Assembly: GCA_023678885.1 (NCBI GenBank)
Contig: CM043002.1
Coordinates: forward strand, 3,862,022 to 3,926,021
Reading direction: 5' to 3'
DNA length: 64,000 bases
DNA from: Pogostemon cablin
Taxonomy: Eukaryota > Streptophyta > Magnoliopsida > Lamiales > Lamiaceae
The translations under genes and the position numbers were made by a program. Within the stretch, counting starts at the first letter, position 1; every line of letters starts with the position of its first letter. Positions 23,873 to 36,476 of the stretch are shown here, in pieces. Under the pieces are notes generated by a model that ran no database searches, was not told the origin of the DNA, and worked only from the letters and a program-made list of their open reading frames with translations.

Positions 23873-24240
23873 TATTATTCGAAAATGTGTTATTTGAGAC
23901 GGTTCTATGATTTTTTTATTTAATAACTCCCCACATATTGTAAACGTATTTATTTATTTTTTCACGTGAATTAAAAACTGTTATTATTTTATATAAAATA
24001 GGTATTTGTATTAGTGGGAAATGGTGCGCCACGTGTGGACTCTTTTGCTAAAAAAGGAAAAAATAATACTTTAAGGATGGATTACTCGAAATGACAAATT
24101 GGATATCTTAGTGATGAACGGATGAGTACTAAAATTAGGGCAACACTGGTTTATATAATTAAATGTTTATTTGAAATAATTCAATGCATCATTATCACTT
24201 TTCATTAAAATTGAATATAATTTTTTAATAAAATATTATT

Positions 24241-24742
24241 TGTAGTAGGGCCTCGAAGCTGGGCTCCCATTCCCCCAGTTCATCCATTGGGCTTGATGAT
24301 CCCAAAGCCCGAAAGGGCCCCAAAAGGCCCCCAAAATTGCGAGGAGCGCCCGCCTCATTGAAATTACTAGGCCACTTGCCCCCATTACTTAAGATACGCC
24401 GAGATTCCCTGAGATATCTACCTAGGGGATATCCTAGGTCGGATCCTAAGGGAAGTCACGGGAAGCGAAACGCATTTAATGCTCGCACTGTACGTATATA
24501 TTGCCCAAGTGGCCTGACGAATCATTCAGATCCAGATGACGTCAGGTTACCTAATATAAATATGGGGACAACCCACAACAATAAACATAACCAATTTACC
24601 CCCTCAAAAATGGCACAAGACTGCCTAGGGAGCAAACCTCTCTCCACATTTTCATGTGTGCTTAGTACGGATAATCCTTCTATTATCCCATAACAGCCAC
24701 ATAAACCTATCATTAATAAGGGATAAAATCCGACAAGCTACA
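24241..24742 (+). repeat. 5' LTR of the Tat-type element
   Basis: It begins TGTAGTAGGGCC and ends ...CAAGCTACA immediately before the primer-binding site, 502 bp. TATAAATA at 24555-24562 is a plausible LTR promoter box. The first about 167 bp are repeated as the truncated 3' LTR. Confidence 0.85.
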
Positions 24743-24761
24743 TTTGGCGCTAGAGGAAGGG
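24743..24761 (+). other. Primer-binding site
   Basis: TTTGGCGCTAGAGGAAGGG directly abuts the LTR end. This 'TTGGCGC...' form is common in plant gypsy elements. I have not matched it to a specific tRNA. Confidence 0.65.
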
Positions 24762-24839
24762 CAGGGCGGCTCCCCCTCCCAGCCGGCCGTCTCACTCGCA
24801 GCTTTGCTAACCGCCCATTCCAAGTCCAGAAGATGTGAT

Positions 24840-25866
24840 TACAAATATAAAAGAAGGCTTATGCAGCATCAATGCATTCATTCAAGAATCTATCATACAA
24901 GAAGACGTGGAGACGTAGAGTTGGGAGGAGATCGATCATCCGTCATCCGGAGGGGCTGTGACAGAGTTTCGTTAGAGATTCAAGTAAGATTGGTCCAACT
25001 AACCATGATTGTTCTTAGATCAATCATGAGCTAGAGCCGCTTCGGTAGTTCTAGGGTTATGAAGGTTTCATGAGTTAATTTATCTTTCGTGTGTAAACTC
25101 CGTACAACACTACTTGTGGTTTATTTTATATAAGATTGCACATTTTTAATCCATACTCACGGTCGTTTTATGCATCAATAATTATTGTGTAGAGTCTGAA
25201 TACATAACTTGATTATTGGCTGAGTGCGTTCACTGCTGAGCAGGGTTTTATGTTATAATTCTAAGTGAAGGGATTCCGAAGTCTTATTAGAACTATCTTA
25301 TATGAATACTTGTTAATTGAATCATATTTGGGTTAATAAGTAGGATAAAGAGTATAATTTCATAGTACTTATAAAGGGAGATCAAATCGGGTTAGAGTAC
25401 TAAGTGCACAGGAAATAATTGATTATGATAGTACCTAGAAAGGGGGGTGAATTATATCTCTTGCTCCGAGGATATTCACACGTGTCATACGCATATTTAC
25501 TTGTATCTATAGAGTAAATTTGCATGGTTTAGTGATGGGTCCATAAACTGCAAGGTAGAGTCGGACACCGTCACACGAAAGTATGAATTAATAAGTGGAA
25601 CTGAATGACCTGACGAACTACCTATCATCTTACTTGATCACAACCTACTATCTCTTCTTCTTTTTATTTTACTTGTTATTTCGATTATTATTTGTTATTT
25701 AATTTCAAATACCAAAACCATTACAATTACCAACATAGTCATAATTTACTAGAACATAATTAAATTGATATTTATCCGTCCTTTGGGTTCGATATATAAC
25801 TTGGTCACCTTCGAAAATACAATTGATATCCTTCATACTTGAGGATTAATTGTGTGTTGAGAAAAC
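24840..25866 (+). repeat. Truncated LTR of another family inside the Tat leader/gag
   Basis: From about 24895 to 25866 this matches the reverse complement of 54778-55720, the 3' part of a complete solo LTR. Shared blocks include 'AACCATGATTGTTCTTAGATC', 'GAAAGGGGGGTGAATTATAT' and 'CCTTTGGGTTCGATAT'. The 5' half of that LTR is missing here. The right junction runs straight into the middle of gag, so the leader and gag N-terminus of the host element are gone. Confidence 0.75.
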
Positions 25867-26583
25867 GCCTATCAATAAGGCACACTCGTGGTTCGAATCT
25901 CTTCCCGCTAACTCCATCAACTCGTGGGCGCAACTCGCTAGAGCCTTCTCGTCCCACTTTTCATATTTGGGGCAAGGAAAGGAGCCAAAGCAGAAGTTGG
26001 CCTGCCTACGGCAAGGACCAAAGGAGTCCCTGAAGGATTTCATGAAGAGATTCAATGAGCAGCGTGCCAACATGGAGGAAGTCTCGGATGAAACATCAAC
26101 CATTTTGGTAACTGCCGCCTTACTCCCATGGTCGCCCATATGGACTAGCTGCCAACAGAAGTTACCAGGCAGTTACGCGGCCTTCATGGCCTCGCCTCAA
26201 GCATTTATCCATAGCAAAGAAATTCTCGAAGAATACAAGAAGTCTAAAGGTGATCTTAAGGAAGGCGATAAGAAAAAAAAGGAGAAAAGGACTATAGAGC
26301 TCCGTCTTCTTTCAAACCGTTATCGAACGATGATAAAATCCAGGAAATGACCGAGGTACTCGAGCTCACCCCCGAAGAGATATTTGGCAAGATGCAAGAC
26401 ACCAACCTGTTGAGTCCCCCGTCCAAAATGCGCGCAGATCCAGCCAAGCTAAATAAAAAAAAATTCTGTAAATACCATAAATCCATCGGACTCGACACCA
26501 ACAAGTGTCGGGACCTGTTGGTCGAATTACTAAAATTATTTGAAGATGGAAAGTTGGACCGACTGGTGTCTGGCCCAAAGTAG
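25862..26583 (+). pseudogene. gag: gag fragment of the Tat-type element
   Basis: The translation shows the retrotransposon gag core: INKAHSWFESLPANSINSW...LARAFSSHF, then SLKDFMKRFNEQ. The N-terminal part is absent, replaced by a foreign LTR fragment. A one-base frameshift near 26305 separates it from the C-terminal part (EMTEVLELTPEEIF...). That part holds the zinc-knuckle-like stretch FCKYHKSIGLDTNKCRDL, in which the usual His after Gly is Leu. It ends at TAG 26581-26583 with pol-like sequence continuing after it. Confidence 0.85.
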
Positions 26584-29160
26584 AGAGGAGAAGTGACGGG
26601 CGAACGGTTTAAAGGACCAGTAAATCCACAAGGACAGATAGGACCTAGAGACCATCTGCCCACACCACCTCGGGAGGTATACATGATGGGCGAAAGCTAC
26701 GTGGAAAATTCACAAGCCCTCACTACTCAGTCGCGAAGGAAACGAAAAGCCGAATTATGAGAACTCGACAGGTACCAACATGTATTCAAGGCTAGTCCTC
26801 GACCGCCTCTACACGAAGCCGACATATTCTTCTCTGAAGAAGATTTTGCTGAAGTGCGAACCCCCCACAACGATCCGCTAGTGATTTCAGCTATGATCTC
26901 GGGTGTAAAGATGCACCGGTGCCTAGTCGATACAGGTGCATACACAAATATTATATTAAAAAAGGCGTTCGAAGCCATAGGAGGGCTCTCTTACCATAAG
27001 ACATCTTCGTGCGATGACGAGATTCGAGGTTTCGGTAATGCAGTTACTACTTGTCACGACCCACCTTACATAACTTATAATTCAAATACTAATTTACATA
27101 AACATCGTCATTATAAAAACTGCATATTTTTTATATATTTATTAACCAAACGGTCACACCAGCTCAACATACGTAACTGGTTTCTGACTCCACATCAATC
27201 CACACAAACTGTTGACATTACTGATTATATTACATAACAAAATATCAGCAGAAACAAAATAAACACACGGTCTAGCCCAACAGGTCGTCATCTATGTACA
27301 TCTGCTCAAACCCTGTAGGAGCTCCACAGCTTGCATAGTACACCACATACTCAACTATCATCCGGCTCACCTACAATGCATAAACTAGTGAGGCAAGAAT
27401 CTCAGAAAGTAGAAATCATGTATGACAGTGCATGAGAATGTATTTACTTTTCTATCGCCTATTTTCCAGTCTTTCTAATTTATCATTTTTATTTTGAAAA
27501 CTATTCACGTTGCGGGATCCACACGACACACTTATGATATGCACCCCAAATGAACTCAATGGGGACGATTTTTTCGAACCCCAAATATATAAAGTGCCGA
27601 GAACGATTTTTCCGAACCCTTGCAGAGTGTTGGGGATGATTTTTCTGAACCCCAAATATAGTACTGGGAATAATTTTTCGAACCCTGAATAAAGTATCGG
27701 GAATGATTTTTTCGAACCCTGACAGAGATGCATATATAGTGGCCGCACACACCATTAATATCTTATTAATTTTGGGGAAAACACTTTTCATGATTATGCG
27801 TGGTATGCAACCGGTGAAATTAAATATGCATCATACCATTTACGACATCATTATCAATATTTAATCATAATAAAATAACAACTTGTATCACCAATTAATC
27901 TCAAATAATTCATAACGTAATTAAACTAATCACAAATAATTCATGACATAATTATCCCATATTAATTACAAATAAATCACACACAACATGTTTATACATT
28001 GTAGATGGACTTCTACTTACCTAAACTCCGACAATAGTAACACTATAGACCCTTGAAGAACCGTAATTAATCTCTTCCTTCCCGTTTCGGCACGCACATC
28101 CCGACACACACGTTTTTTTTTTTTCGATTGATTTTGGGTGTGAGGTGATGAATTCCTCAACACCCATATATACTGGCAGAAGGGTTGGGGTGAGTGGGAA
28201 GCACACGGCTCCCCCTAGCCAATAATTTTTTTTTTATAAAAAACACGGCAGCCATGCATGCAAATTTCAAATTTGGCTGCCAAAGCCAATTCAACATGTA
28301 ACATCACAACATCAACTTTTGACATTTTTTTAATATTATTATTATTATATTATTATTATTATTATGAAAATACGTGTGATACTTAATAATTAAGAAAAGC
28401 GTATTTATACACATAAAATAATTTACTCATATATCCAAATTAATACACGTAAATATTTATGCACACATATATTCACATATTGTCACTCTTATTATCACAA
28501 ATGTCTCAAATAAAATGTAAAGATAAATAAAATGTAGAAACAATTGTCACATAATTGCCACATAATAATCATATAGTTGCCACATAATTATCACATAATT
28601 ATAAAATGCACATAACACAAATTAAATTATATTGACACTGAGTTGTGAGAAGCTAGGGTATCACACTACTCCCCTGATGCAAACAGATCTATCGATCCAC
28701 ATGTTGGACGAAAGACTAGCAGTGAAAGCCCAACACACTCTCGAGTTCAAAGTAGTGGATCTCCTGTCACCTTACATTTGCATCTTCAGACGGACATTTA
28801 TTCACCAGTTCAACTTCGTTCCATCCACGCTTCACCAATGCCTGAAGTTTGTAACCACTGACGGCCGAGTTGGCACCGTTAGAGGCAGGCAAAGGAAGGC
28901 CAGTGAGTGTTTGTTTATTGAAAAAGGAGGCGGACTCAACTATCACGATCCAAGTTTTCAATTAATGATGATGGAGCGACCGAATCAAGAAGAGAAAGCG
29001 AATCAGGAAGAAGCCCCACCACTCGATGACCCAATAACCGTAGACCCAAAGTCAAGGAATGACCAGAAGCTCCGGCCCTTCGACGATGAGAAAGTCAACC
29101 TACCCAATAACCGACGAAGATCCGAGATCAGAAAAAAATAAAAAAGAAGGGAACCGGTCG
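26584..29160 (+). pseudogene. Aspartic protease region of the Tat-type element, split by an LTR
   Basis: The frame after gag contains an in-frame TGA near 26758. It then reads DPLVISAMISGVKMHRC-LVDTGAYTNII, with the retroviral-type catalytic DTG at about 26929. The flap/C-terminal region reads GFGNAV-TT up to base 27051 and resumes at 28671 as PLMQTDLSIHMLDERL..., in frame once the insert and one TSD copy are removed. The connector STLHQCLKFVTTDGRVGTVRG leads toward RT and stops at 29138-29140. Confidence 0.85.
27052..28665 (-). mobile_element. Solo LTR (Tekay/Del-like ends) nested in the protease
   Basis: A 1614-bp insert with plus-strand ends TGTCACGACCC and GGGTATCACA, flanked by a perfect 5-bp TSD CTACT (27047-27051 and 28666-28670). 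On the minus strand it runs TGTGATACCC...GGGTCGTGACA, the form often seen just before a PBS in plant chromovirus LTRs, hence the orientation. It contains no coding domain. Bases 27550-27730 hold about four copies of a 38-bp repeat (gggaatgatttttcgaaccc), and an ATT microsatellite lies at about 28330-28365. Confidence 0.88.
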
Positions 29161-29199
29161 AAGAGGTCGAGGCAATAAGGATGAAACCGAGCAACTCGG

Positions 29200-30003
29200 G
29201 CATATAATTATATGTCGGGTCACAGTTGAAAGAGCCACTCAGAACGGCCCTAATCGAGTTCCTAAGGTCAAATCTGGATGTGTTCGCCTGGGCACCCAGC
29301 GACATTCAAGGAATAGACCCAAAAAACGCGTGCCATCGGCTCAACACAAACCCATCCTATCGTCCCGTGGAACAAAAAAAAAAAAGAAAGTACAGCCTCG
29401 AAAAATATGAAATTATTGAAATGGAGGCCAGGAAACTGTTGATGAACAATCTTGTGAGGGAAGCTTTATTTCCCTCATGGGTGGCTAACCCGGTCTTAAT
29501 GCAAAATGCAAACAAGTCCTGGAGATTATGCATCGATTTTACATATCTCAATAAAAGCTTGCTCGAAGGATAGCTTTCCACTACCGCACGTCGATCAAAT
29601 GGTAGATGCCACGGCCGGCCACTAACTAATGAGCTTTATGGACGCATATTCAGGCTACCACAAAATCCATATGCATCCGGACGACATAGAAAAAATAGCT
29701 CTCTATACTAAAAGGAACTTACTGTGCTGGGTAATGATGCTATTTGGGTTGAAAAATGCGTGTGCCATATATCAGAGGTTAGTGAATAAGATGTTCTAAG
29801 AAGAGCTGGGAAAAACTATGGAAGTATATGTAGATGACATGCTGGTAAAGAGTGTAGCCAAAAATGACCATGTGCGCCACCTGGGCAAAGCGTTTGACAT
29901 CCTACGACAATACAGGATGAAACTTAATCTTAAAAAGTGCATGTTCGGAGTATCCGCAGAAAAATTCCTCGGGTATATGGTAAGTAAAAGAGGAATAGAT
30001 TAA
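29200..30003 (+). pseudogene. Reverse transcriptase of the Tat-type element
   Basis: Recognisable motifs in order: DVFAWAPSDIQGIDP, HRLNTNPSYRPV, WVANPVLMQN, WRLCIDFTYLNK, then after a stop FMDAYSGYHKIHMHPDD, MLFGLKNACAIYQRLVNKMF, and the catalytic YVDDMLVKS at about 29824. Stops occur at 29571-29573 and near 29621 and 29798, with frame changes between blocks. It ends FLGYMVSKRGID then TAA. Confidence 0.9.
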
Positions 30004-30760
30004 CCGGCAAGATCGCATCTCTCGGTCGCTTCCTGCAGCATTCGATAAATGCAAACCCCTCATGGATGTGATTCGAAAAGAAAAATTTGATTGGACGCCT
30101 GCGGCCCAAAAAGCCTTTGAAGAATCAAAAGACATATTGGCTAACACACAAACCCTGAAAAAACTACAATCGGGAAAACCTCTCAGTCTGTACTTAGAAA
30201 CTTCAGACTCTGCATTAAGCGCAGTGTTGGTCAAAACCAAAAAGAAGCAATAGGAACTTGTGTATTATGTGAGTCAGTTGCTCCGTGATGCTGAACTCAG
30301 GTATTCAGCAGTTGAGAAGCTCGCTTACACCCTAGTAATGAGTGCACGAAAATTGAGACCCTACTTTCTGGGACATCCAATCAAGGTGGTAACATCCTTC
30401 CCACTGAGACAATGCTCTCAAAACCAGATGTAGCATGAAAGCTTATGAAGTGGGCCGTGGAGTTAAGCCAATTCGATATCAAGTATGTGCCCCAATTGGC
30501 AATCAAGGCACAAGCCCTAGCCGAGTTCATAGCAGAACTCACCATCCCCATTTTACCAGGAGAAGTGATCAACAAACTGTGGCAGATGTCCGTAGATAGA
30601 TCGTCTACAACTTATGCCTCCAGAGCGGACGTGGTACTCACAAGCCCTACCGGAGAGACATTCTGTTCGGCGATTAGATTTGGATTCCCGGCGACCAACA
30701 ACGAAGCCGAATATAAAGCTTACTCTCCGGCATGAGAATGACACTAACGATCAGGATCAA
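30004..30760 (+). pseudogene. Two RNase H regions of the Tat-type element
   Basis: The first (about 30060-30440) reads KFDWTPAAQKAFEESKDIL, SLYLETSDSALSAVLVK, YYVSQLLRDAELRYSAVEK and LRPYFLGHPI, typical of the RT-linked RNase H of gypsy elements, with an in-frame TAG at 30251-30253. The second (about 30445-30760) begins MKWAVELSQFDIKYVPQ, followed by VVLTSPTGE and IRFGFPATNNEAEYKA, characteristic of the extra RNase H of Tat elements. The expected 'VDGSS' active-site start is degraded to SVDRSS. Confidence 0.85.
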
Positions 30761-30899
30761 AAGAGTAATGATCTTCAGCGACTTGAAAATAAAGGTAAAT
30801 TAAATAAAGGGGGATTATGAGGACAAAGACCAACAGCTAGTCGGCTACCGCAAAGTAGCAGACATGATCCAAAAATTTGATCACATCTATATCACGCGG

Positions 30900-31312
30900 G
30901 TTCCCAGGCTATAAAATACCCAGGCATACGCGTTGGCCCGACTGACGACTTCAGAGAATGCCGAACAATTAGGAAGCGTCAGCATAATAAGACAGGAAGC
31001 CCCAAGCGATCAGGCAATCTGGCAGATCAACGAAGAAGAGACGTGGATGACTCCCATTAAGGCCTTCCTCAGAGAAGGAAATAAGCCGGAAGATAAAGCG
31101 GAAGCTAGGCGACTATGACTCCGAGCCACCAGGTACACCATGATAAATGACGTGTTGTATAAGAAAGGATATTTAATGCCACTGCTGAGATGTCTGGACA
31201 AAAATGAAGCCGCCAAAGTGTTGATAGAGGTTCACGAAGGAGTCTGTTGGAACCATTCAGGAGGTCAAGCGCTAGCGTTAAAAATAATTCGGAAAGGATA
31301 TTTCTGGCCTAC
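30900..31312 (+). pseudogene. Integrase N-terminus (zinc-binding) of the Tat-type element
   Basis: The stretch YALARLTTSENAEQL is followed by WMTPIKAFLREG and YTMINDVLYKKGYLMPLLRCL. It ends in the H2C2-like finger: EVHEGVCWNHSGGQALALK-IIRKGYFWPT. It is cut at 31312 by the nested LTR element. The integrase catalytic core that should follow is not found on the far side. Confidence 0.85.
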
Positions 31313-32564
31313 TGATAAGTCATAATTTTACACGATTATTTTGGATGTAATTCACTTTACGCGTGAGTTGTGAATTATTTAATACTAATTACGACTTACA
31401 TATATTTTATACACTTATACTTAATTATTTTATTTCTTATTTAAACATGCAAAAATTGAGATAAATTGTATAGTCACAATAATTTATTTTGTGTTACTGA
31501 TACAATAATTTTATTGCAAGAAAATTAAAGATTTGACAAGGCAAATAAAAGAGGAATTTGATTTGGAGAGCAAAAGAAAATTTACTAAAGATGAAAAGAT
31601 CCAATGAACTTGGACATTCTTCAAGAAGGAAGGTCAAAGATAAATTAATTTATGATTCTTTATGGAATATGTTAATCTTGGGAGATCACACACTCACAGA
31701 TCAGACACGCTGAGAAGCAGATTAGGAGGCGACGGGAAGAACTCCACCACTTAGAATATCGATTTAGTCTTTTTAATTTATTTTATTTAATTTCAATTAT
31801 GTAATTTCGTTTTTATTCCAAGGATTGTGAACCTCCGTAAATTAATTTTAATGTTTGATTAGGAATAAAATTACCAACATGTTTTATGAATTTATTTTAT
31901 TATTGACTTTGATGTGAATCTTGAATTTTCAATTGCTTGTTTGGACTACCCCTCTAATAGGTGATTGATTTTTCACTAGCTATCTACATATTGTTATCCG
32001 TAATTGTTATAATATTGTGAACCGAGTAGCAAAATGAGGGAGTACCTCTTGAAATCACGTAATCTAGGTTGTATGATTCGCTACCCCCGTTTTCATAGCC
32101 TAGTACTCCTAATATCTAAACCCTAATCATTGTTGAGTTCGAATTCTTAGGGTCACTCGGGAATAGTTTAATCTAGAGGTCGTACCCTAAGTTATTAAAC
32201 TTAAGGATATTTCGAGTTAATTGGTCATACCGTTAGCTTAGGGGCTTGAGCTTATGAACTTGTTGGCATTTTAGGAATTTCATACATGTGAATTAGGATA
32301 TAGGAGAGAATCAAATCCTTGGACTAGGTTTTCAATTTATTTGTTATCTTAATTTTATAATTTTGCTATTTTAATTATTTATTTTTATATCTATTAGTTG
32401 TTAGTCTCAATCCAATCCCCCTTGTTACTTTCTTAAAAACACGATTAATTCAATTTAAATTCGATTACTCCCTGTGGGTTCGACCCTTACTTACCCTATT
32501 ACATTCTTAGTGGGTTTGTTTGGAAAAATTATAAATCTTATTTTTGGGTGCCGGCGACAGCACA
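31313..32564 (+). repeat. LTR1 of the LARD
   Basis: Begins TGATAAGTCATAATTTTACA. It is nearly the same as 35218-36476, with scattered substitutions and small indels (for example CTT missing after TTCACTT). Ends at GACAGCACA before the PBS. Confidence 0.85.
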
Positions 32565-32756
32565 CCAAATTTTGGCGCTGTTGCTGGGGAGTAATCCCAA
32601 ATTTTTGTTGAATTTTTTGTAATTTTATTTTATTTATTTTTGAAATTTTGCCCAGCAGTGCACTGACACTGAACCCTTCAATGCCAGGTCTGCCCTGTTT
32701 TCGTTTTTCCTAATTTTCGTGGATAATCACTTTTTTTCCTTGTAGGCTTGCTTCTA

Positions 32757-33674
32757 ATGGATCGATATCATGGTTATTATTGTCAGAATGTTCAGCCATG
32801 TAGAGTTTGTGCAACCACACTTCATTCCACTCATGATTGTCCATCCTTGATTGATATATTAGTGGTGAGACAAAGAGATGAATATTGGAGTGCTAATCCA
32901 CAAAGACATTGGAATGATCAACTATATGTCAACACTTGCAATCAAGGGTGGCATAACCCATATCATCCCCGATATGTGGACCATTATCATGATCAACCAC
33001 ATAATTTTCAAAGGCGTGGCTACTATGATCAAAGACATCAATCCTTCAATGATAGTGAATGCTATTATGAGGATGATGGGTATTATGGTGATGAACAAAG
33101 TTCGAAGGCTTCATTGGAGTCCTTGATAAAATGGATGAAAATTAGTAATTTGATGTTTCAACAAGGAACCCAATTGAGTCTTTAGAGTTTGGAGCGCCAA
33201 TGTAGCCAATTAAGGACTGAGGTTGAACGTTTAGTTGCACATCAAAGTGCAAATCATGAGGAACGTGTCGTGGAGTCCACTAATGATGAAAAATTCTTGA
33301 TTAAGTCAGAAATTGAGGAGATTGAGTGTGTTGAAAATTCTGCAGAATTGGTGCAGAAAATTCTGGTAGCAGAAACTGACACTGAAGCCTTCAGTGTCAG
33401 TTCTGTTGGAAACGAAAATGAGAAAAGGCTGCCCGAATTAAATTCTACTAATTCTGATTCATTTTCATCTTTATACAGGTTGCCAAAGGTTGAAGATTCT
33501 CAAGTAAAGGAGACAATTGAAGTGTTTCGCATTGATGAGATTAAAGATCATTTTCTTGTGGCGATCAAACAATTTTCTGTGGAGCTTGACATGTTAAGGC
33601 TGACCAAGAACCATATAATTTTGAAGGGAGAGAACACTTCTCGCAAACCAATAAGATCATTATATTGGTTTTAA
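32757..33674 (+). pseudogene. gag-like ORF of the LARD with one in-frame stop
   Basis: Reads MDRYHGYYCQNVQPCRVC... with a CX2CX4HX4C zinc knuckle (Cys15, Cys18, His23, Cys28), then a Tyr/His-rich stretch. A TAG lies at 33183-33185, followed in the same frame by LERQCSQLRTEVERLVAHQ and an acidic region ending at 33674. The knuckle suggests a gag-derived nucleic-acid-binding protein. No protease, RT or integrase follows up to LTR2, only untranslatable AT-rich spacer (33675-35217). Confidence 0.7.
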
Positions 33675-35217
33675 CATTTTACTCCTATTACGTGAAAGGG
33701 AAGTAAACGTCGAGCCAACAACGATAAGGAAAAGACGCTTGTTGGGAGGCAACCCAACATAGGTTCGTATTTTTATTTTTAATTTTATTTTCTTAATAAA
33801 TAATCTTGTTCTTTTGGTGTGTGCTTAATTATAGGCTATAGAGTGAAACGATGATGGTGTTGGTGACGTTTTTGGAGAAGAGAAAAAAACCCAACATATG
33901 GTCAATTCATGAACTTCATTCGGTGACTTCTTTCCACTCTTACACTTGATTTTCCCTTGAATTTTATTGTTATTTTTTTGCTTGAGGGCAATCAAAATAA
34001 TTAGGTGTGGGTAGGTTAGGTGTATTGAGTGGTACTTGAGGTTGCAATTTTTTTTATTTAATTGCACGTGCATAGTAATTCATTTGGAATCATATTTTTA
34101 CATTTGTGCACATGTGAAATTGGTGTTGAATTTATGTTAAGATTGTGCCTTTGATATGTGAAATATTTGGCATGACAAGAGAGTTAGATTTGATGTATAT
34201 ATACTTGTGAGTTGTTGGAGTTGTCTTGTTATTTTTGTGACGAATGTGAAATAATTTTTTGTTTGAGAATTCATGGCAAAATTACTCTATTGTTGTGAGC
34301 TTTGCGTCTTAAACAACTATTCATACTATATAAGCTCTATTTTCTTGATTGAATGAGCATATCAATTAGCCATGTTCCATTTCTTTCTTAAATTCTTCCA
34401 TTTGAACCCCTACTATTTTGCAAATTATAGAAATCATTGGAAGCATTTGTTGAGATTGAATTGAAGATGAAGGAGAGTTGATGTGAAAAAAAAATGGTGA
34501 ACAAAAAAAAGAGGAAAAGAAAAGGAAGAAAAAAAATGGTTGAAAAGGAAAAAAAAAGAAAGGAAGAAAAAATCTGGATGTTAAAAAATTTGGCAGAAGC
34601 TGGAAATTATAGCAGAATTTTTTTTAAAGACATTGAACCCTTCAGTGTCCTACTGTTCAAGATTTTGAAAACGAACAGGTATGGGTAGGGGATGTATGAT
34701 GAAAAATCAGAATTATCAACAAAGAAAAATGAAGGAGTGGATGTGGAAAAAATTGAGAATGGCAAGATATATCTCTTTAATATATGCCCTATATGATTAA
34801 CACAATTTGCAAAGTGGTAAATATAGTATTTATAATCCTTTTTATCCCACCTTATCCTAAGCCCCATTACAACCATTTTAAAAGTCCTTTTGATATTTGC
34901 ACAATGCTCATTGAACTTGGTGGAGATTTGATTTGGGAGCAAGCTTATGGTAATGTCTTATCTTATTTAATTTTGAGTGTTTCGCTACCCCTCACATATA
35001 CTTGAGCGTTATTGAGCGAAACCACTGTGAGGCCATGAATTTTTGAATTTTTATGTTCTACATAAGTCGCAAATTTTTTTAAGATATTCTATCACTCATT
35101 TGTATTTGGTGTACCTTATTTGGTCTCTTTTGAAAGTGTCATGATTGTTATTTTTCCTATGCCTTGTTTTGATCTTATTTTGCTTGAGGACAAGCAAAGG
35201 TTTAGGTGTGAGTAGTT

Positions 35218-36476
35218 TGATAAGTCGTAATTTTACATGATTATTTTGGATGTAATTCACTTCTTTACGCGTGAGTTGTGAATTATTTAATACTAATTAC
35301 GACTTACATATATTTTATACACTTATATTTAATTATTTTATTTCTTATTGAAATAGGCCAAAATTAAGATAAATTGTATAGTCACAATAATTTATTTTGT
35401 GTTACTGATACAATAATTTTTATTACAGGAAAATTAAAGATTTTGACAAGGCAAAATAAAGAGGGATTTGATTCGGAGAGCAAAAGAAAACTTAGCAAAG
35501 ATAAAAAGATCCAATGAACTTGGACACTCTTCAAGAAGGAAGGTCAAAGATAAATTAATTCATGATTCTTTATGGAATATATTAATCTTAGGAGATCACA
35601 CACTCACGGATCAGACACGTTGTGAAGCAGATTAGGAGGCGACGGGAAGAACTCCACCACTTAGAATATCGGTTTAGTCTTTTTAATTTATTTTATTTTA
35701 TTTCAATTATGTAATTTCATTTCTAGTCCAAGGATTGTGAACCTCCATAGATTAATTTTAATGTTTGATTAGGAATAAAATTACCAACATGTTTTATGAA
35801 TTTATTTTATGATTGACTTTGATGTGAATCTTGAATTTTCAATTGCTTGTTTGGACTACTCCTCTAATAGGTGATTGATTTTTCAATAGCTATTTATATA
35901 TTGTAATCTGTAATTGTTATAATATTGTGAATCGAGTAGCAAAATGAGGGAGTACCTCTTGAAATCACGAAATCTAGGTTGTATGATTCGCTACCCCCGT
36001 TTTCATAGCCTAGTAGTCCTAACATCTAAACCCTAATGCATTGTCAAGTTCGAATCCATAGGGTCACTCGGGAATAGTTTAATCTAGAGGTCGTACCCTA
36101 GGTTATCAAACTTAAGAATATTTCGAGTTAATTGGTCGTACCGTTAGCTTAGGGGCTTGAGTTTATGAACTTGTTGGTGTTTTAGAAATTTCATACATGT
36201 GAGTTAGGACATGGGAGAGGATCAAATCCTTGGACTAGGTTTTCAATTTATTTGTTATCTTAATTTTATGTTTTTGCTATTTTAATTATTTATTTTTATG
36301 TCTATTAGTTGTTAGTCTCAATCCAATCTCCCATTGTTACTTTCTTACAAACACGATTAATTCAATTTAAATTCGATTATTCTCTGTGGGTTCGACCATT
36401 ACTTACCCTATTACATTCTTAGTGGGTTTGTTTGGAAAAATTATAAATTTTATTTTTGGGTGCCGGCGACAGCACA
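35218..36476 (+). repeat. LTR2 of the LARD
   Basis: Begins TGATAAGTCGTAATTTTACA right after 'gtgagtagtt' and ends ...GACAGCACA. It is homologous along its whole length to LTR1. Confidence 0.85.

Noticed and set aside
27452..27791. Three overlapping minus-strand frames of 64-98 codons
   Set aside because: They are translations of the 38-bp tandem repeat in different frames inside the solo LTR.
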